64,000 bases of DNA from Pseudoalteromonas denitrificans DSM 6059 (GCF_900112265.1 NZ_FOLO01000001.1:207963-271962); one strand, 5' to 3'. Shown: positions 9,497 to 19,156, counted from the first letter of the stretch. Made by a program: numbers and translations. Notes: generated by a model not told the origin, from the sequence alone.

Positions 9497-9943
9497 TTAC
9501 GACCACTGACTTTCAAAAAAACTTTCTAAGATTAATTTAGCAGACATATTATCTATATTCCCTTTTTTGAGATTTTTATAACCTCCTTGTTCAAAAAGTT
9601 GCGCTTTTGCATCAGCTGTTGTTAAACGTTCATCTTGTGTTTCAACAGGCAAACTGTGCTTATTATGCAAACGATTAGCAAATTTTTTCGCCTGAAAAGT
9701 CACTTCTTGATTAGTGCCATCCATGTTTAAAGGTAAACCTACAACAATTAAATCAGGTAACCATTCATCAACAATTTTTTTTATCTCATCCCAGTTAGGA
9801 ATACCATCTTGGGCTTTTATAGCGCGTAGAGGCGTTGCTGAACCCGTTACTTCCTGCCCTATAGCCATACCTATGCTTTTAGTCCCAAAATCAAAACCTA
9901 AGACCGTACGTTGACCTTTCTCTTTTAATTGGCGTTTCGCCAT
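9497..9943 (-). CDS. ruvX: Putative Holliday junction resolvase / pre-16S rRNA nuclease RuvX (YqgF)
   Basis: YqgF has an RNase H-like fold and trims the 5' end of pre-16S rRNA in E. coli; it was first named as a putative Holliday junction resolvase. The 148-residue product shows [15 protein letters not shown] at the N terminus (first catalytic Asp), [13 protein letters not shown] mid-protein and [10 protein letters not shown] near residue 103. GAGGT precedes the ATG. It follows yqgE closely, the standard pairing. Confidence 0.94.
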   Translation of the reverse strand: MAKRQLKEKGQRTVLGFDFGTKSIGMAIGQEVTGSATPLRAIKAQDGIPNWDEIKKIVDEWLPDLIVVGLPLNMDGTNQEVTFQAKKFANRLHNKHSLPVETQDERLTTADAKAQLFEQGGYKNLKKGNIDNMSAKLILESFFESQWS

Positions 9944-9972
9944 TATTACCTCAGTGTATTTTGACTGTTTAA

Positions 9973-10530
9973 TCAGGCATGCCCTGCTTGATGACTTAGT
10001 TTATTAATATCTATCCCGAGCATTTCAATTGCTTTTTCCCATTTTAAATGTGAAGGCGTATTAAAAAGTATCTCAGGATCAGCTTCAATGGTAAGCCAGG
10101 CATTATCCATCAATTCTTGCTCTAATTGTCCAGAACGCCAACCAGCATAGCCTAAAGATATTAAAAATTGCTCGGGGGCTTGAGGCGTTGTTAAAGAGGT
10201 TAAAACATCTTTAGATGTTGTGATCATTATTTTATCAGTTAACTTTAAGCTAGACTGATAACCTTCTTTGGGAGCGTGTAATACGAATCCTTGTTCTTGC
10301 TGAACTGGACCCCCTGCAAATACGGTGACATTGGCCGCATTAGTTTCTTTATTGTTATCGATTTTTATTTGATCTAATAATTCCCCAACAGTTAAATCTA
10401 TGGGTTGATTAATAACTAAACCCATAGCTCCTTCATTGTTGTGCTCACAAATATAAGTAACCGAGTGCCTAAATGCAGGATCTTGCATATTTGGCATAGC
10501 AATAAGAAAATGATTTTCAAGAGATTGCAT
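9973..10530 (-). CDS. yqgE: YqgE/AlgH family protein
   Basis: This is a 185-residue cytoplasmic protein of the UPF0301 (DUF179) family, named AlgH in Pseudomonas. The N terminus [15 protein letters not shown], the [12 protein letters not shown] strand and [15 protein letters not shown] are family hallmarks, as is [15 protein letters not shown]. The biochemical role is unknown. It lies between gshB and ruvX in the conserved rsmE-gshB-yqgE-ruvX order, with gaps of about 25-30 bases. Confidence 0.94.
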   Translation of the reverse strand: MQSLENHFLIAMPNMQDPAFRHSVTYICEHNNEGAMGLVINQPIDLTVGELLDQIKIDNNKETNAANVTVFAGGPVQQEQGFVLHAPKEGYQSSLKLTDKIMITTSKDVLTSLTTPQAPEQFLISLGYAGWRSGQLEQELMDNAWLTIEADPEILFNTPSHLKWEKAIEMLGIDINKLSHQAGHA

Positions 10531-10554
10531 TACACTGACCTCGATAATGATATT

Positions 10555-11505
10555 TTATGATTCTAGTCTACGTTCAATAGCATCAAATAAAATGCCTGTA
10601 ATTGAAATATCAAAAGCAGCCTGAATTTCTTTAACACAGGTTGGTGCCGTAACATTTATTTCGGTTAACTTATCACCAATTATATCTAAACCTACAAAAA
10701 TAAGTCCTTTTTCTTTTAATGTTGGTGCAATTGCTTGTGCAATTTTGAGATCTGACTCTGTTAATGGGCGCGCTTCTCCACGGCCACCAACAGCTAAATT
10801 CCCTCGCGTTTCACCATTTTGAGGAATACGTGCTAAACAATATGGTATTACCTCTCCATCAACAACTAATACCCGTTTATCACCTTGTTTTATTTCTGGT
10901 ATATAATTTTGTGCCATGGCAAATTCATTGCCATGTTTTGTTAAAGTTTCACATATAACGCCTAAATTCGCATCATCTTTTTTTACTCTGAAAATTGATG
11001 CGCCGCCCATACCATCAAGGGGTTTTAAAATGATATCACCATGTTCATCTAGAAAGCTACGAATGTGTTTTTGATTACGCGTCACTAAGGTATCGGGTGT
11101 AAACTCACTAAACCAAGCTGTAAATAACTTTTCGTTGGCATCACGTAAACTTTGTGGTTTATTTACTATAAGTGTTCCTGCAAGTTCTGCACGTTCTAAA
11201 ATATAAGTTGCGTATATATATTCGGTATCAAAAGGTGGATCCTTACGCATTAAAATAACATCTAAATCCGCAAGGGCGATACTGTGTTTTTCTTCTAAAT
11301 TGTACCAGTGACTTTCATCTTCAAAAACTTGTGCTTTAGCTGCAGTTGCAAAAGCTTGGCCTTTACGTAAATAAAGATCATCCATTTCCATGTAATATAA
11401 TTCGTAACCGCGGTTTTGTGCTTCTACCATCATGGCAAAACCGGTATCTTTTTTAATGTTAAAACCTGAAATTGGGTCTGAAATGATCCCGAGTTTAATG
11501 CTCAT
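10555..11505 (-). CDS. gshB: Glutathione synthetase
   Basis: GshB ligates glycine to gamma-glutamylcysteine with ATP, the second step of glutathione synthesis. The 316-residue product has the usual N terminus KLGIISDPISGFNIKKDT, an ATP-grasp core with ILKPLDGMGGASIFR (about residues 155-169), and the metal-ligand segment GLDIIGDKLTEINVTAPT. AAGGT is placed before the ATG. Length and neighbours are typical. Confidence 0.96.
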   Translation of the reverse strand: MSIKLGIISDPISGFNIKKDTGFAMMVEAQNRGYELYYMEMDDLYLRKGQAFATAAKAQVFEDESHWYNLEEKHSIALADLDVILMRKDPPFDTEYIYATYILERAELAGTLIVNKPQSLRDANEKLFTAWFSEFTPDTLVTRNQKHIRSFLDEHGDIILKPLDGMGGASIFRVKKDDANLGVICETLTKHGNEFAMAQNYIPEIKQGDKRVLVVDGEVIPYCLARIPQNGETRGNLAVGGRGEARPLTESDLKIAQAIAPTLKEKGLIFVGLDIIGDKLTEINVTAPTCVKEIQAAFDISITGILFDAIERRLES

Positions 11506-11570
11506 GGTGTTGACCTTGTTATTTTGTTAGAGATTTTGAATTAAAATTTTACTTGTATAAAAGTATATGG

Positions 11571-11594
11571 GGCTAGTTTATAAAAAAACTAGCC
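11571..11594. terminator. Possible hairpin between rsmE and gshB
   Basis: Nine-base arms GGCTAGTTT/AAACTAGCC pair around a six-base loop in the 107-base gap. There is no clear T-run on the minus side, so it may be a weak or Rho-assisted terminator or simply an mRNA structure. Confidence 0.4.
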
Positions 11595-11612
11595 TTCACT
11601 TTTTGGGGGACT

Positions 11613-12344
11613 TTAAGCTAAGTCACCAAACTCTAATTGCAATGCACTTAATACGGTTAATGCGGCTGTTTCAGTACGTAATACCCTTGGACCTAAACGA
11701 ATATCTATAAAACCACTATTTTTAGTCTTTATCATTTCAGCGTCGGTGAACCCACCTTCAGGGCCGACTATAAAACGTAGGCCTGCCATGGGGTTTGGGA
11801 TTGTTTTTATACTGTGTTCAGCCCTTGGGTGTAGCGTGACTTTCAACTCATCGGATGCTTGTTCTAACCATAAATCTATTTTTATTGGTTCATGTATTTT
11901 TGTTACAAAATTTCGACCTGATTGCTCTGCTGCTGCAATTGCTATTTTTTGCCATTGTTGGTGTTTTTTTGCTAAACGTTCACCACTGAGCTTTACGCCA
12001 CATCGTTCAGTAAAAATAGGGGTGATTTCTGTCACTCCTAATTCAACAGACTTCTGGATAGTAAAGTCCATTTTATCGCCACGAGAAATACCTTGTCCTA
12101 AATGAATTTTTAAAGGAGATTCAACATCTTTATTAATAAACTCTATTACTTTAACTGAAGCTGTTTTTTTATTGACTTCAACAAGTTCACATAAGTACTC
12201 ACCTCCATCACCATTAAATAAACTGATTTTATCGCCTATGCCCATTCTTAAAACGCGTGTGATATGCCCCGCGGCATCAGAACATAAGGCTAAGGTTTCA
12301 TGTAAGCTAATTTCGCTTGATTGATAAATGTGTGGAATGCGCAT
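11613..12344 (-). CDS. rsmE: 16S rRNA (uracil-1498-N3)-methyltransferase
   Basis: RsmE is a SPOUT methyltransferase that methylates U1498 of 16S rRNA. The 243-residue protein starts MRIPHIYQ, then has an N-terminal PUA-like region (HITRVLRMGIGDKISLFNG) and the knotted SAM-binding C-terminal end with FIVGPEGGFTDAE and IRLGPRVLRTETAAL. The length is normal. It stands upstream of gshB, a common arrangement. Confidence 0.95.
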   Translation of the reverse strand: MRIPHIYQSSEISLHETLALCSDAAGHITRVLRMGIGDKISLFNGDGGEYLCELVEVNKKTASVKVIEFINKDVESPLKIHLGQGISRGDKMDFTIQKSVELGVTEITPIFTERCGVKLSGERLAKKHQQWQKIAIAAAEQSGRNFVTKIHEPIKIDLWLEQASDELKVTLHPRAEHSIKTIPNPMAGLRFIVGPEGGFTDAEMIKTKNSGFIDIRLGPRVLRTETAALTVLSALQLEFGDLA

Positions 12345-12442
12345 GCTTGCTTTTGATCTATATAAAATGGTGATTGATATTAATGATACATATTTCTGTT
12401 TGGTATATCTATTTAGGAATTATGAAGGAAGATGAAAGTCAT

Positions 12443-12482
12443 ATTAAATACTCATGCAGCATATTTTGCATGAGTATTTAAT
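12443..12482. terminator. Hairpin after the DUF3083-like gene
   Basis: Fifteen-base perfect arms (12443-12457 and 12468-12482) surround a ten-base loop, immediately downstream of the minus-strand gene ending at 12491. The tail is only moderately T-rich. Confidence 0.6.
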
Positions 12483-12490
12483 TGTGAAAT

Positions 12491-13612
12491 TTAGGCTTGG
12501 TCGAAGTGATATGCTAAATGTTGATGGAAGCGAATTGCAATTTCTTCGTGATCTGGCGTCATTTCTAGTTCTTTAGCCATCATACGCAGTGATTTATCAA
12601 CGGTTTCCATAAATTTGGCAAACCCTTTATCTTCAATATCAGCTTGAGTTGCAGCAAAAATGATTTGTACGTAATCAACTAAATGATCATCATTCCAGTT
12701 ACAGTAAAACTCATTTTTAGGTTTGACAGGATCAAAACCTAGCATTTGTAATTCACCTACTCTTTGTTCTGGTTTATTAGAACTGTTCCGTATAATAGGT
12801 GTTAAACCATTTGCAATAAAAGCACCATTTTTTAAGTTGTAGTGGTGTGCTGAATTAACGCAGGCATCGCTCAACATTTGATAAAAATTACCGTAGTTTT
12901 GCTCTCCTACTAAATTAACCTTGCCACGTTTTAATAAACGGCGTGAGACTGGCATGCTAGCAACAACATAACTCATAGTATCGTTTTGTTCAGGTAAGTT
13001 AACTTCTGTTGCTTTATAACGGTTTTTAATGAGCCTTAAAGTATGGCCATTAGAACCTTCAGTGCCTTTGTCTTTTGCGAATAAATCATATGTTAAATGC
13101 TGATGATCACGTAAACGGACTGCACTCGCATCTACCCCTACCTCTGATAACAATTTTGTGAGTGTTTTTCGTACTTTTGCATGGTAACTGGCTGCGCTGG
13201 TGCGAATAGAGTCACCTGAAGCTAAAAATAATAATGATATTTTTTTTGCGCGCACAGCACCATCAAAATGAGATTTATAGGATTGATGGTATTCTGGGTT
13301 ATAAAAAATCAGCATTTGCTGATCTGTTTCCCAATATCGGATTTCTTGATTAAAACGCACTCTTGGTAGTTTATCATTAGCAATAAAGTGCACATTATCA
13401 ATGTCAGTTTCTTCACATACAGTGAAAAGTTGCTCTGAGAACTTTTGATAAAAAGCTTGCCAAGGTTTTAATTTATCTGAACTATCGTTAGTTTCAAAGC
13501 GCTCAAGTAAATCATCTGTTATTTTAAATTCAGCTAATAAAAATTGGTTATAACGAGAATTAGATGGCAAATAAACTTTGCTGACTTTACTACGATGACG
13601 ACGAATAGACAT
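12491..13612 (-). CDS. Uncharacterised protein, DUF3083-like
   Basis: This is a 373-residue cytoplasmic-looking protein with no signal peptide or membrane span. The N terminus MSIRRHRSKVSKVYLPSNSR is strongly basic. From memory it resembles the DUF3083 family seen in Shewanella and related genera, but I cannot confirm this here. Recognisable features are a charged middle region and a C-terminal half rich in His and acidic residues (EEIAIRFHQHLAYHF). AAGGATCAAC precedes the ATG. The gene stands alone between rsmE and the GNAT gene, with its own terminator-like hairpin. The function is unknown. Confidence 0.6.
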   Translation of the reverse strand: MSIRRHRSKVSKVYLPSNSRYNQFLLAEFKITDDLLERFETNDSSDKLKPWQAFYQKFSEQLFTVCEETDIDNVHFIANDKLPRVRFNQEIRYWETDQQMLIFYNPEYHQSYKSHFDGAVRAKKISLLFLASGDSIRTSAASYHAKVRKTLTKLLSEVGVDASAVRLRDHQHLTYDLFAKDKGTEGSNGHTLRLIKNRYKATEVNLPEQNDTMSYVVASMPVSRRLLKRGKVNLVGEQNYGNFYQMLSDACVNSAHHYNLKNGAFIANGLTPIIRNSSNKPEQRVGELQMLGFDPVKPKNEFYCNWNDDHLVDYVQIIFAATQADIEDKGFAKFMETVDKSLRMMAKELEMTPDHEEIAIRFHQHLAYHFDQA

Positions 13613-13782
13613 TGTTGATCCTTAATTGATGATAAGCACATTTTTTATAGGGGTATTATAAAATTCAACTTATTAGGTTTATTGTTTTAGAACAAACTTT
13701 TTATAAGTAGACATTCATTTATACAAGGAATCAAGTTTATGACAAAAAAATATAAGTTTTTATTGGTACATTTTGATTAAGC

Positions 13783-14205
13783 CTATTCAATATAAATATT
13801 AGGCTTATATATTTCCATCATGCCTTCAGGGAATACTGGCTCTGAAAAGTCATATTTTTGATATAAATCATGGGCGTCTTTAGTCGCTAAAGTAAATCGT
13901 CTTAAGCCTTGTAATCGAGCGTCAGTCATTACGGCCGTAATTAGTTGTTTACCATAACTTAAACCTCTATATTCCTCCAAAACAAATACATCCAATAAAT
14001 TTGCAAATGTAGCTTGGTCAGTGACCACTCTGGCAAAAGCACGAAGCGTGTTATTTTCAGTTAATACAAAGCATAATGAATTATCACAAGCAAATCTTAA
14101 ACATTTCTTTGAGATACCTTTAGACCAATAACTGCGCTCACTTAAAAATCTGAAAACGGCACTAAAATCTTGTGCATTTAATGTGTGTTTTATTTTAATA
14201 GCCAT
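13783..14205 (-). CDS. GNAT family N-acetyltransferase
   Basis: This is a 140-residue protein with the GNAT acetyl-CoA fold. Strand beta4 reads ANLLDVFVLEEYRG, and the pyrophosphate-binding loop (YRGLSYGKQLI) corresponds to the R/QxxGxG/A motif with Ser in place of one Gly. The C-terminal strand is FTLATKDAHDLYQKYDF. The substrate is unknown. It begins nine bases after the LysE-type gene with a good AAGGTAGAAG site, so it is probably the second gene of that operon and under the same MocR control. Confidence 0.82.
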   Translation of the reverse strand: MAIKIKHTLNAQDFSAVFRFLSERSYWSKGISKKCLRFACDNSLCFVLTENNTLRAFARVVTDQATFANLLDVFVLEEYRGLSYGKQLITAVMTDARLQGLRRFTLATKDAHDLYQKYDFSEPVFPEGMMEIYKPNIYIE

Positions 14206-14214
14206 TCTTCTACC

Positions 14215-14817
14215 TTATAAAAATATCATTGGAATTGTGAGCAGTAATAAACCACTCATAGTGAAATTGAATCGTTTATTAAAAACTGGATCTTGTAGTT
14301 TTTTAGAGACCATTTTTCCAACTGTAACCCACATAAAAGCACAGGGAATGGATACAGTATTAAAAAGCAATATGCTCAAAATAGCCGAGGGCCAAAATAG
14401 GTCGCCAGTTAAAGTGAAAATGGAACTTGCAGTTAGTAACATAGCCCAAGACTTTGGATTAATGAGTTGAAAGCATGCAGCTTGAACTATACTCATAGGC
14501 TGCTGTTTATTATCTAAAGAAGGGGGTTGAGAGCGAGAAATTTTAATTGCTAACATTATAATATAGCTTGTAGCAAGCATGCTTAAAATTACTTGTAAGC
14601 TTGGGATTGCCTTAAATAAATTTCCTAAACCAAATAAAATTGTTGCTTGAAGTGAAATCATGCCTAAACGAATACCCATTACATGAGGTAGCGTTTTTTT
14701 TATGCCAAAATGTGCACCAGAATGTGCTAATAAAATATTGTTTGGGCCTGGTGTGATGGTCGCAATAATACTAAAGATAGAAATTGGCAGTATTAATGAA
14801 ATTAATTCAGTGTTCAA
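14215..14817 (-). CDS. LysE/RhtB family amino-acid exporter
   Basis: This is a predicted inner-membrane exporter for amino acids or derivatives, with about six hydrophobic segments and the family motif TITPGPNNILLA near the N terminus (ATPGPNN-type). I chose TTG 14817: it is preceded by AGGGAGA at a spacing of about six bases and gives the start MNTELISL. An in-frame ATG at 14853 would add 12 residues, but it lies inside the palindrome at 14842-14859 and has no ribosome site. The gene is divergent from a MocR regulator, which commonly controls its neighbour. Confidence 0.85.
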   Translation of the reverse strand: MNTELISLILPISIFSIIATITPGPNNILLAHSGAHFGIKKTLPHVMGIRLGMISLQATILFGLGNLFKAIPSLQVILSMLATSYIIMLAIKISRSQPPSLDNKQQPMSIVQAACFQLINPKSWAMLLTASSIFTLTGDLFWPSAILSILLFNTVSIPCAFMWVTVGKMVSKKLQDPVFNKRFNFTMSGLLLLTIPMIFL

Positions 14818-14841
14818 AAAAGTTCTCCCTTGAAATAAAAT

Positions 14842-14859
14842 AATTGTATGCATACAATT
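14842..14859. promoter_or_regulatory. 18-bp palindrome, probable MocR operator
   Basis: AATTGTATG and its exact reverse complement CATACAATT abut without a spacer. The site lies in the divergent gap, 24 bases upstream of the exporter TTG start and 62 bases upstream of the MocR ATG. The position fits an operator that blocks or activates the exporter promoter. Binding is inferred. Confidence 0.6.
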
Positions 14860-14921
14860 GCGTGTGTTTGTGTTTATTTAATTTGTCACATTAGTTGTTT
14901 TTAATCTACGAGTTTATTGTT

Positions 14922-16307
14922 ATGGATACAATTTGGAAGGTAAGATCAGAGTGCTTTAATGAGGCTGTAAAAATACAGGCTAAATATAAAGCGCTGGCTT
15001 TTTTGATAGAAGAAGCTATTAGCTCAGGTGAGCTAAAACATAACCAGAAGCTGCCTGCGCAGCGTTGGTTGGCAGATGAATTGGGTGTAACGCATGGCAC
15101 AGTAACACGTGCTTATCAGTTGGCTGAAAAAAGAGGGGTCGTTAAGGCGAAGTTAGGAGCAGGTACTTTTGTTACAGCACAAACGATAACGCTTCCCGAT
15201 AATCTTGATGTTGACTTTGCTTCAAGCATGCAACCTATGATGGGGCAGCAGGCTATTTTAGCGCAAACAATGAAAGAGTTAGCGGAGGATAATAATGCTC
15301 TGTCTCAAATACTGACCTATTCAATAGACGGTATAGCAAAACATAAGAAAATTTTTAGCCATTGGTTGAAGGATAGAGGCATTGCCAATAAAGCAGACGA
15401 GCTTATTTTTCTTCAAGGTGCACAGCAAGGCGTTTTTAGTTGTTTGCAAATATTGACTGAACCAGGTGATTTGGTTTTGCATGAAGCGTTATGTTATCCC
15501 GGATTTTACCGTGCAGCAGAAGCTTCAAGGCTTAAAACACAAGCTTTAGCTGTTACTAATGAAGGCATTGATTTAGCTCAACTGGAAGATATTTGTAAGA
15601 ACTTTTCTCCCAAGGTGCTTTATATTACACCTAATAATCAAAATCCAACCAATGTGAAATACAGTGAACAACAATTAGATAAAATTTTGGCTTTAAGTCG
15701 TCAATATCAATTTTTTATAATTGAAGATGATGTAAATTATTGTTTGCCTGATAATTGGCGATTACCACTTCAGCAAAAAGCGCCGGATCGTGTTTTTTAT
15801 ATATCGAGTTTATCTAAATATTTTGCAGGGGGCTTAAGGGTGGGGTATCTGCTTGCACCTGTATTGTTTCAACAAGTACTGAAACAAAATGTACATAGTC
15901 AATGTTGGATGGTTTCAACAATGAATTTTGAATTGGCTTCTCGTTTTATACAAAGTGATAACTATAAATTTAACCAAGAAAAGTTGGCAAAAGAACTGAC
16001 TTATCGTCAGCAGGCTTTTAAAAAAGTATTTGATAAAAATAATATAGCAGCACGTTTTGGAGGCTTGAATATATGGCTTGAATTGCCCGAACATATCAAT
16101 ATGCATCAATTGAACGGTTTATTATTAGCAAATAAAGTAAAAGTACGTACAGCAGACTCTTTTTTATCTAAGGGCAGTAGCTTAAATTTTAATGGTATCA
16201 GAATATCTTTAGGGGGCCCAAATTCCAGGGCTTTGTTTGATAAAGGTGTGAACATTATGGATAGTGTTTTTATGCAATTACAAAATAATAATGATGTTGT
16301 TATTTAA
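14922..16307 (+). CDS. MocR-type transcriptional regulator (GntR HTH plus aminotransferase-like domain)
   Basis: This is a PLP-binding regulator of about 461 residues. An N-terminal GntR winged helix (LPAQRWLADELGVTHGTVTRAY, given here as positions about 45-66) is joined to a fold-type I aminotransferase domain. That domain contains ITPNNQNPTN, IIEDDVNY and the PLP-lysine segment SSLSKYFAGGLRVGY. ATG 14922 is used; a TTG at 14895 could extend it by nine residues, and neither has a strong ribosome site. Divergence from the LysE-type gene suggests it senses an amino acid or vitamin B6 compound and controls export. Confidence 0.88.
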   Translation: MDTIWKVRSECFNEAVKIQAKYKALAFLIEEAISSGELKHNQKLPAQRWLADELGVTHGTVTRAYQLAEKRGVVKAKLGAGTFVTAQTITLPDNLDVDFASSMQPMMGQQAILAQTMKELAEDNNALSQILTYSIDGIAKHKKIFSHWLKDRGIANKADELIFLQGAQQGVFSCLQILTEPGDLVLHEALCYPGFYRAAEASRLKTQALAVTNEGIDLAQLEDICKNFSPKVLYITPNNQNPTNVKYSEQQLDKILALSRQYQFFIIEDDVNYCLPDNWRLPLQQKAPDRVFYISSLSKYFAGGLRVGYLLAPVLFQQVLKQNVHSQCWMVSTMNFELASRFIQSDNYKFNQEKLAKELTYRQQAFKKVFDKNNIAARFGGLNIWLELPEHINMHQLNGLLLANKVKVRTADSFLSKGSSLNFNGIRISLGGPNSRALFDKGVNIMDSVFMQLQNNNDVVI

Positions 16308-16402
16308 ATGAATAACTAACGGTTATTATTCATGCTTTATGTTAATCTAGCTCCAATTATTTAGGCTTAGTTTTTACAAATTTATTTTAAGAGATTTCAT
16401 TA

Positions 16403-17887
16403 ATGACTATTCGTACTCGTGTAGCACCGTCACCAACGGGTGACCCGCACTTAGGCACTGCTTATATTGCTTTATTTAACTACGCTTTTGCTAAGCAGCA
16501 AGGTGGGGAGTTTGTATTACGTATTGAAGATACAGATCAGGTGCGTAGTACGCCAGAATCAGAACAAGCGATTATGGATAGTTTACGCTGGTTAGGCTTA
16601 AATTGGGATCACGGTCCTGATGTGGGTGGTGAGTTTGGTCCATACCGACAATCAGAGCGTAGTGACTTATATAAAAAATATGCACAACAACTTGTTGATA
16701 ATGGTAAAGCTTTTTATTGTTTTGCCACAGCTGAAGAACTTGACCAAATGCGAGAAGAGCAAATGGCTGAAGGTCTACGTCCTAAGTATGATGGCCGTGG
16801 TTTAAAATTATCTCAAAATGAAATTGAAGCGAATCTTGCTGCTGAGAAACCTTATGTGATCCGTATGAATATCCCAGCAGAAGGGACTTTTAAGTTTAAC
16901 GATTATCTACGTGGTGAGATTGAGATCCCATGGGAAAACGTTGATATGCAAGTATTACTTAAAGCTGATGGTTTCCCAACTTACTTCTTAGCAAATGTTG
17001 TTGATGATCATCATATGGAAATTAGCCATATATTCCGTGGTGAAGAATGGATCAACTCAGCGCCTAAATTATTAAAATTATATGAAGACTTTGGTTGGAC
17101 AGCACCTACTTTAGGTCACTTACCATTATTACGTAACCCTGATAAATCTAAATTATCAAAACGTAAAAATCCAACTTCTATTAATTATTATAAAGAAATG
17201 GGTTTTTTACCTGAAGCTGTATTGAATTACCTTGGTCGTATGGGCTGGTCAATGCCTGATGAACGTGAAAAATTCACGTTAGCTGAAATGATTGAAAACT
17301 TTGATATGAAAAGGGTGTCACTAGGTGGCCCTGTATTTGATGTTGAAAAACTAAGTTGGTTAAATGGCCTTTGGATCCGCGAAAACCTAACTGACGAAGA
17401 ATTAATAAATCGCTTTGTAGATTGGAAGTTTAATGGCGAAACTTTAGGTAAAATTTTACCCCAAGTAAAAACACGTATTAATACATTATCTGATTTAGTT
17501 GAACTTGCCGGTTATTTTGTTTCAGGCATGCCAACATATGCACCTGAACTATTAACCGCAGGTAAAGCTGAAGAGGATGTGATCCGCCAAGCATTACAGT
17601 TCTTTATTTGGGATTTAGAAGCTTTACGTACATGGGAAAAATCCGAAATATTTGCAATTGCAAAGACATTAGCTGATCACCATGAGTTGAAAATCAAGGT
17701 GTTCTTAGAGCCTATATTTGTTGCCATCAGTGGTAAAACATCATCCACTTCTGTTATTGATGCAATGGAAATATTAGGTTCAGATATGTCTCGTGCGCGG
17801 TTACGTGTTGCTTTAGGGCATATTGGTGTTTCTAAGAAACAAGCTAAGAAATTAGAGAAAGCTTATAAGGTTTATCAAGCTGATTAA
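16403..17887 (+). CDS. gltX: Glutamyl-tRNA synthetase
   Basis: GltX charges tRNA-Glu. The 494-residue class I synthetase has the HIGH-type motif [13 protein letters not shown] near residue 9 and the KMSKS-type [10 protein letters not shown] near residue 250. The C-terminal anticodon-binding part includes [20 protein letters not shown] precedes the ATG. The start, length and domain order are normal. A terminator follows directly. Confidence 0.97.
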   Translation: MTIRTRVAPSPTGDPHLGTAYIALFNYAFAKQQGGEFVLRIEDTDQVRSTPESEQAIMDSLRWLGLNWDHGPDVGGEFGPYRQSERSDLYKKYAQQLVDNGKAFYCFATAEELDQMREEQMAEGLRPKYDGRGLKLSQNEIEANLAAEKPYVIRMNIPAEGTFKFNDYLRGEIEIPWENVDMQVLLKADGFPTYFLANVVDDHHMEISHIFRGEEWINSAPKLLKLYEDFGWTAPTLGHLPLLRNPDKSKLSKRKNPTSINYYKEMGFLPEAVLNYLGRMGWSMPDEREKFTLAEMIENFDMKRVSLGGPVFDVEKLSWLNGLWIRENLTDEELINRFVDWKFNGETLGKILPQVKTRINTLSDLVELAGYFVSGMPTYAPELLTAGKAEEDVIRQALQFFIWDLEALRTWEKSEIFAIAKTLADHHELKIKVFLEPIFVAISGKTSSTSVIDAMEILGSDMSRARLRVALGHIGVSKKQAKKLEKAYKVYQAD

Positions 17888-17909
17888 GTACGACGATATT
17901 ATGTAATAA

Positions 17910-17935
17910 AAAAAGCGACTTAATAGTCGCTTTTT
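17910..17935. terminator. Terminator after gltX
   Basis: Arms AAAAAGCGACT and AGTCGCTTTTT pair around a four-base loop, with a further T-run downstream. Confidence 0.88.
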
Positions 17936-17957
17936 CTTTTTGAATTAATGACCAGTC

Positions 17958-18292
17958 CTAAATAAGTATTTTAACAATTATTTTTTTATTAGTATTTTTA
18001 TAATCGGTTCCACTGCACTGATAAGTTAAATGGTATTGCGCTTGAGTTATTTTATAGCAATTAGGGATGGCAAAAGCATTACCTTTTAAATCTAATACTT
18101 CATTTATAAAATCTTCAGATGGAGTGATATTATTAAGTGAGCAACATTCACCTATTACTCTTGTAATTAATTGGGCGCCAGCCTTTTTCGCAGCAATACC
18201 TGAAGCATATATCTCGAGTTTGTTCGAATTGTAAACTTTGAATGCCTGTAAGTAAAAATACAGTTAGAAATAATTAATATGATTAGTTTCAT
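17958..18292 (-). pseudogene. Frameshifted gene for a small secreted protein
   Basis: This lies in the 558-base gap between gltX and the DUF3581 gene. Reading minus from ATG 18292 gives a signal-peptide start (MKLIILIISNCIFT) that soon leaves frame. A second frame is then open to the TAG at 17958-17960 and reads as a normal protein of about 95 residues, including LEIYASGIAAKKAGA, VIGECCSLNN and YQCSGTDY. The total length, 335 bases, is not a multiple of three. One extra base in the A-run at 18254-18258 (T-run on the minus strand) would join the two parts into a signal peptide ending LQA plus a mature domain with four Cys. It could be recent decay or a homopolymer sequencing error. I do not recognise the family. 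Confidence 0.6.
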
Positions 18293-18396
18293 TTTTATTT
18301 CTAAAGTTAAAAGTAATATCGAGTATAAATAATTTTTATTATCAAACTTGCAAAAAATATTTTTTTTACTGATCAGACCTATCTTGTTGGAAAATT

Positions 18397-18405
18397 TGCT
18401 AGAAT
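18397..18405 (+). promoter_or_regulatory. Extended -10 promoter before the DUF3581 gene
   Basis: TGCTAGAAT (TGn plus TAGAAT) lies about 40 bases before the ATG at 18446, followed by a GC-rich start region. No good -35 element is seen at 17 bases, as is usual for extended -10 promoters. Confidence 0.55.
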
Positions 18406-18445
18406 AGCGCGGTTGTGAATCTAGTCATAAAAGAAGTTATTAAAT

Positions 18446-19156
18446 ATGTTAAGTCCTTTTTACCAAGAATTTGCTGATAAAGTTTCGTTCACCCGTGAAC
18501 AAGGTAGTAATTTTGCTAAATTAATGGCGGATGACTTTAACCCGTTACACGATGCTGACGCTAAAAAGTTTTGTGTTCCTGGGGATTTGCTTTTTTCCTT
18601 AGTATTAAAAAAATATGGCATTAGTAAAAAAATGCATTTTACTTTTTCAGGCATGGTAAATGAAAATGTAGAATTAATATTACCAGATGTGGCTCATGAT
18701 GCAGAAAAATTTGATATTACGGATGGTGAAAAGGTTTATTTATCGGTTCTACGTTCAGGAGAATCTTCAATATGCCCTGCTTTAACAAAAAGCTTAACTA
18801 AAAATTACGTTGAGTTTTCAGGTACTACATTTCCCCATGTAATTATCCCATTAATGGGTAAACAAGAAGTGATGATTAACCCAACTCGTCCTATGGTAAT
18901 TTATGAGTCAATGTCAATTGATTTAGAGCGATTAGATTTAGTATCGCCCGAACTTGAATTTTCAGAGCCTGAATTTGAGTTAAACGGTAAGCGAGGAAAA
19001 ATCACTTTACGTTTTAACTTATTAGAAAACGGTAAATTAGTTGGCACGGGTGTTAAAAATATGCTGGTTTCAGGCATAAGAGAGTATTGTCAAACAACCG
19101 TTGATGAATTAATTACTTTTTATAATCAAAGAAAAACAGATTTAAAACCAAAATAA
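18446..19156 (+). CDS. DUF3581 family protein, hot-dog-fold-like
   Basis: This is a 236-residue cytoplasmic protein. Its start contains DDFNPLHDADAKKFCVPGDLLF, here about residues 30-51, which resembles the NPxHxD hydratase motif of MaoC-like hot-dog proteins. The rest (for example GKITLRFNLLENGKLVGTG) fits a second hot-dog half. I associate the whole with DUF3581 from Vibrio and Shewanella. The substrate and role are unknown. AAGAAG precedes the ATG, and the gene has its own promoter and terminator. Confidence 0.72.
   Translation: MLSPFYQEFADKVSFTREQGSNFAKLMADDFNPLHDADAKKFCVPGDLLFSLVLKKYGISKKMHFTFSGMVNENVELILPDVAHDAEKFDITDGEKVYLSVLRSGESSICPALTKSLTKNYVEFSGTTFPHVIIPLMGKQEVMINPTRPMVIYESMSIDLERLDLVSPELEFSEPEFELNGKRGKITLRFNLLENGKLVGTGVKNMLVSGIREYCQTTVDELITFYNQRKTDLKPK

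Noticed and set aside
14818..14853. ATG 14853 as the start of the LysE-type exporter
   Set aside because: It lies in the middle of the palindrome, lacks a ribosome site and would add 12 residues before the family start. TTG 14817 has AGGGAGA upstream.
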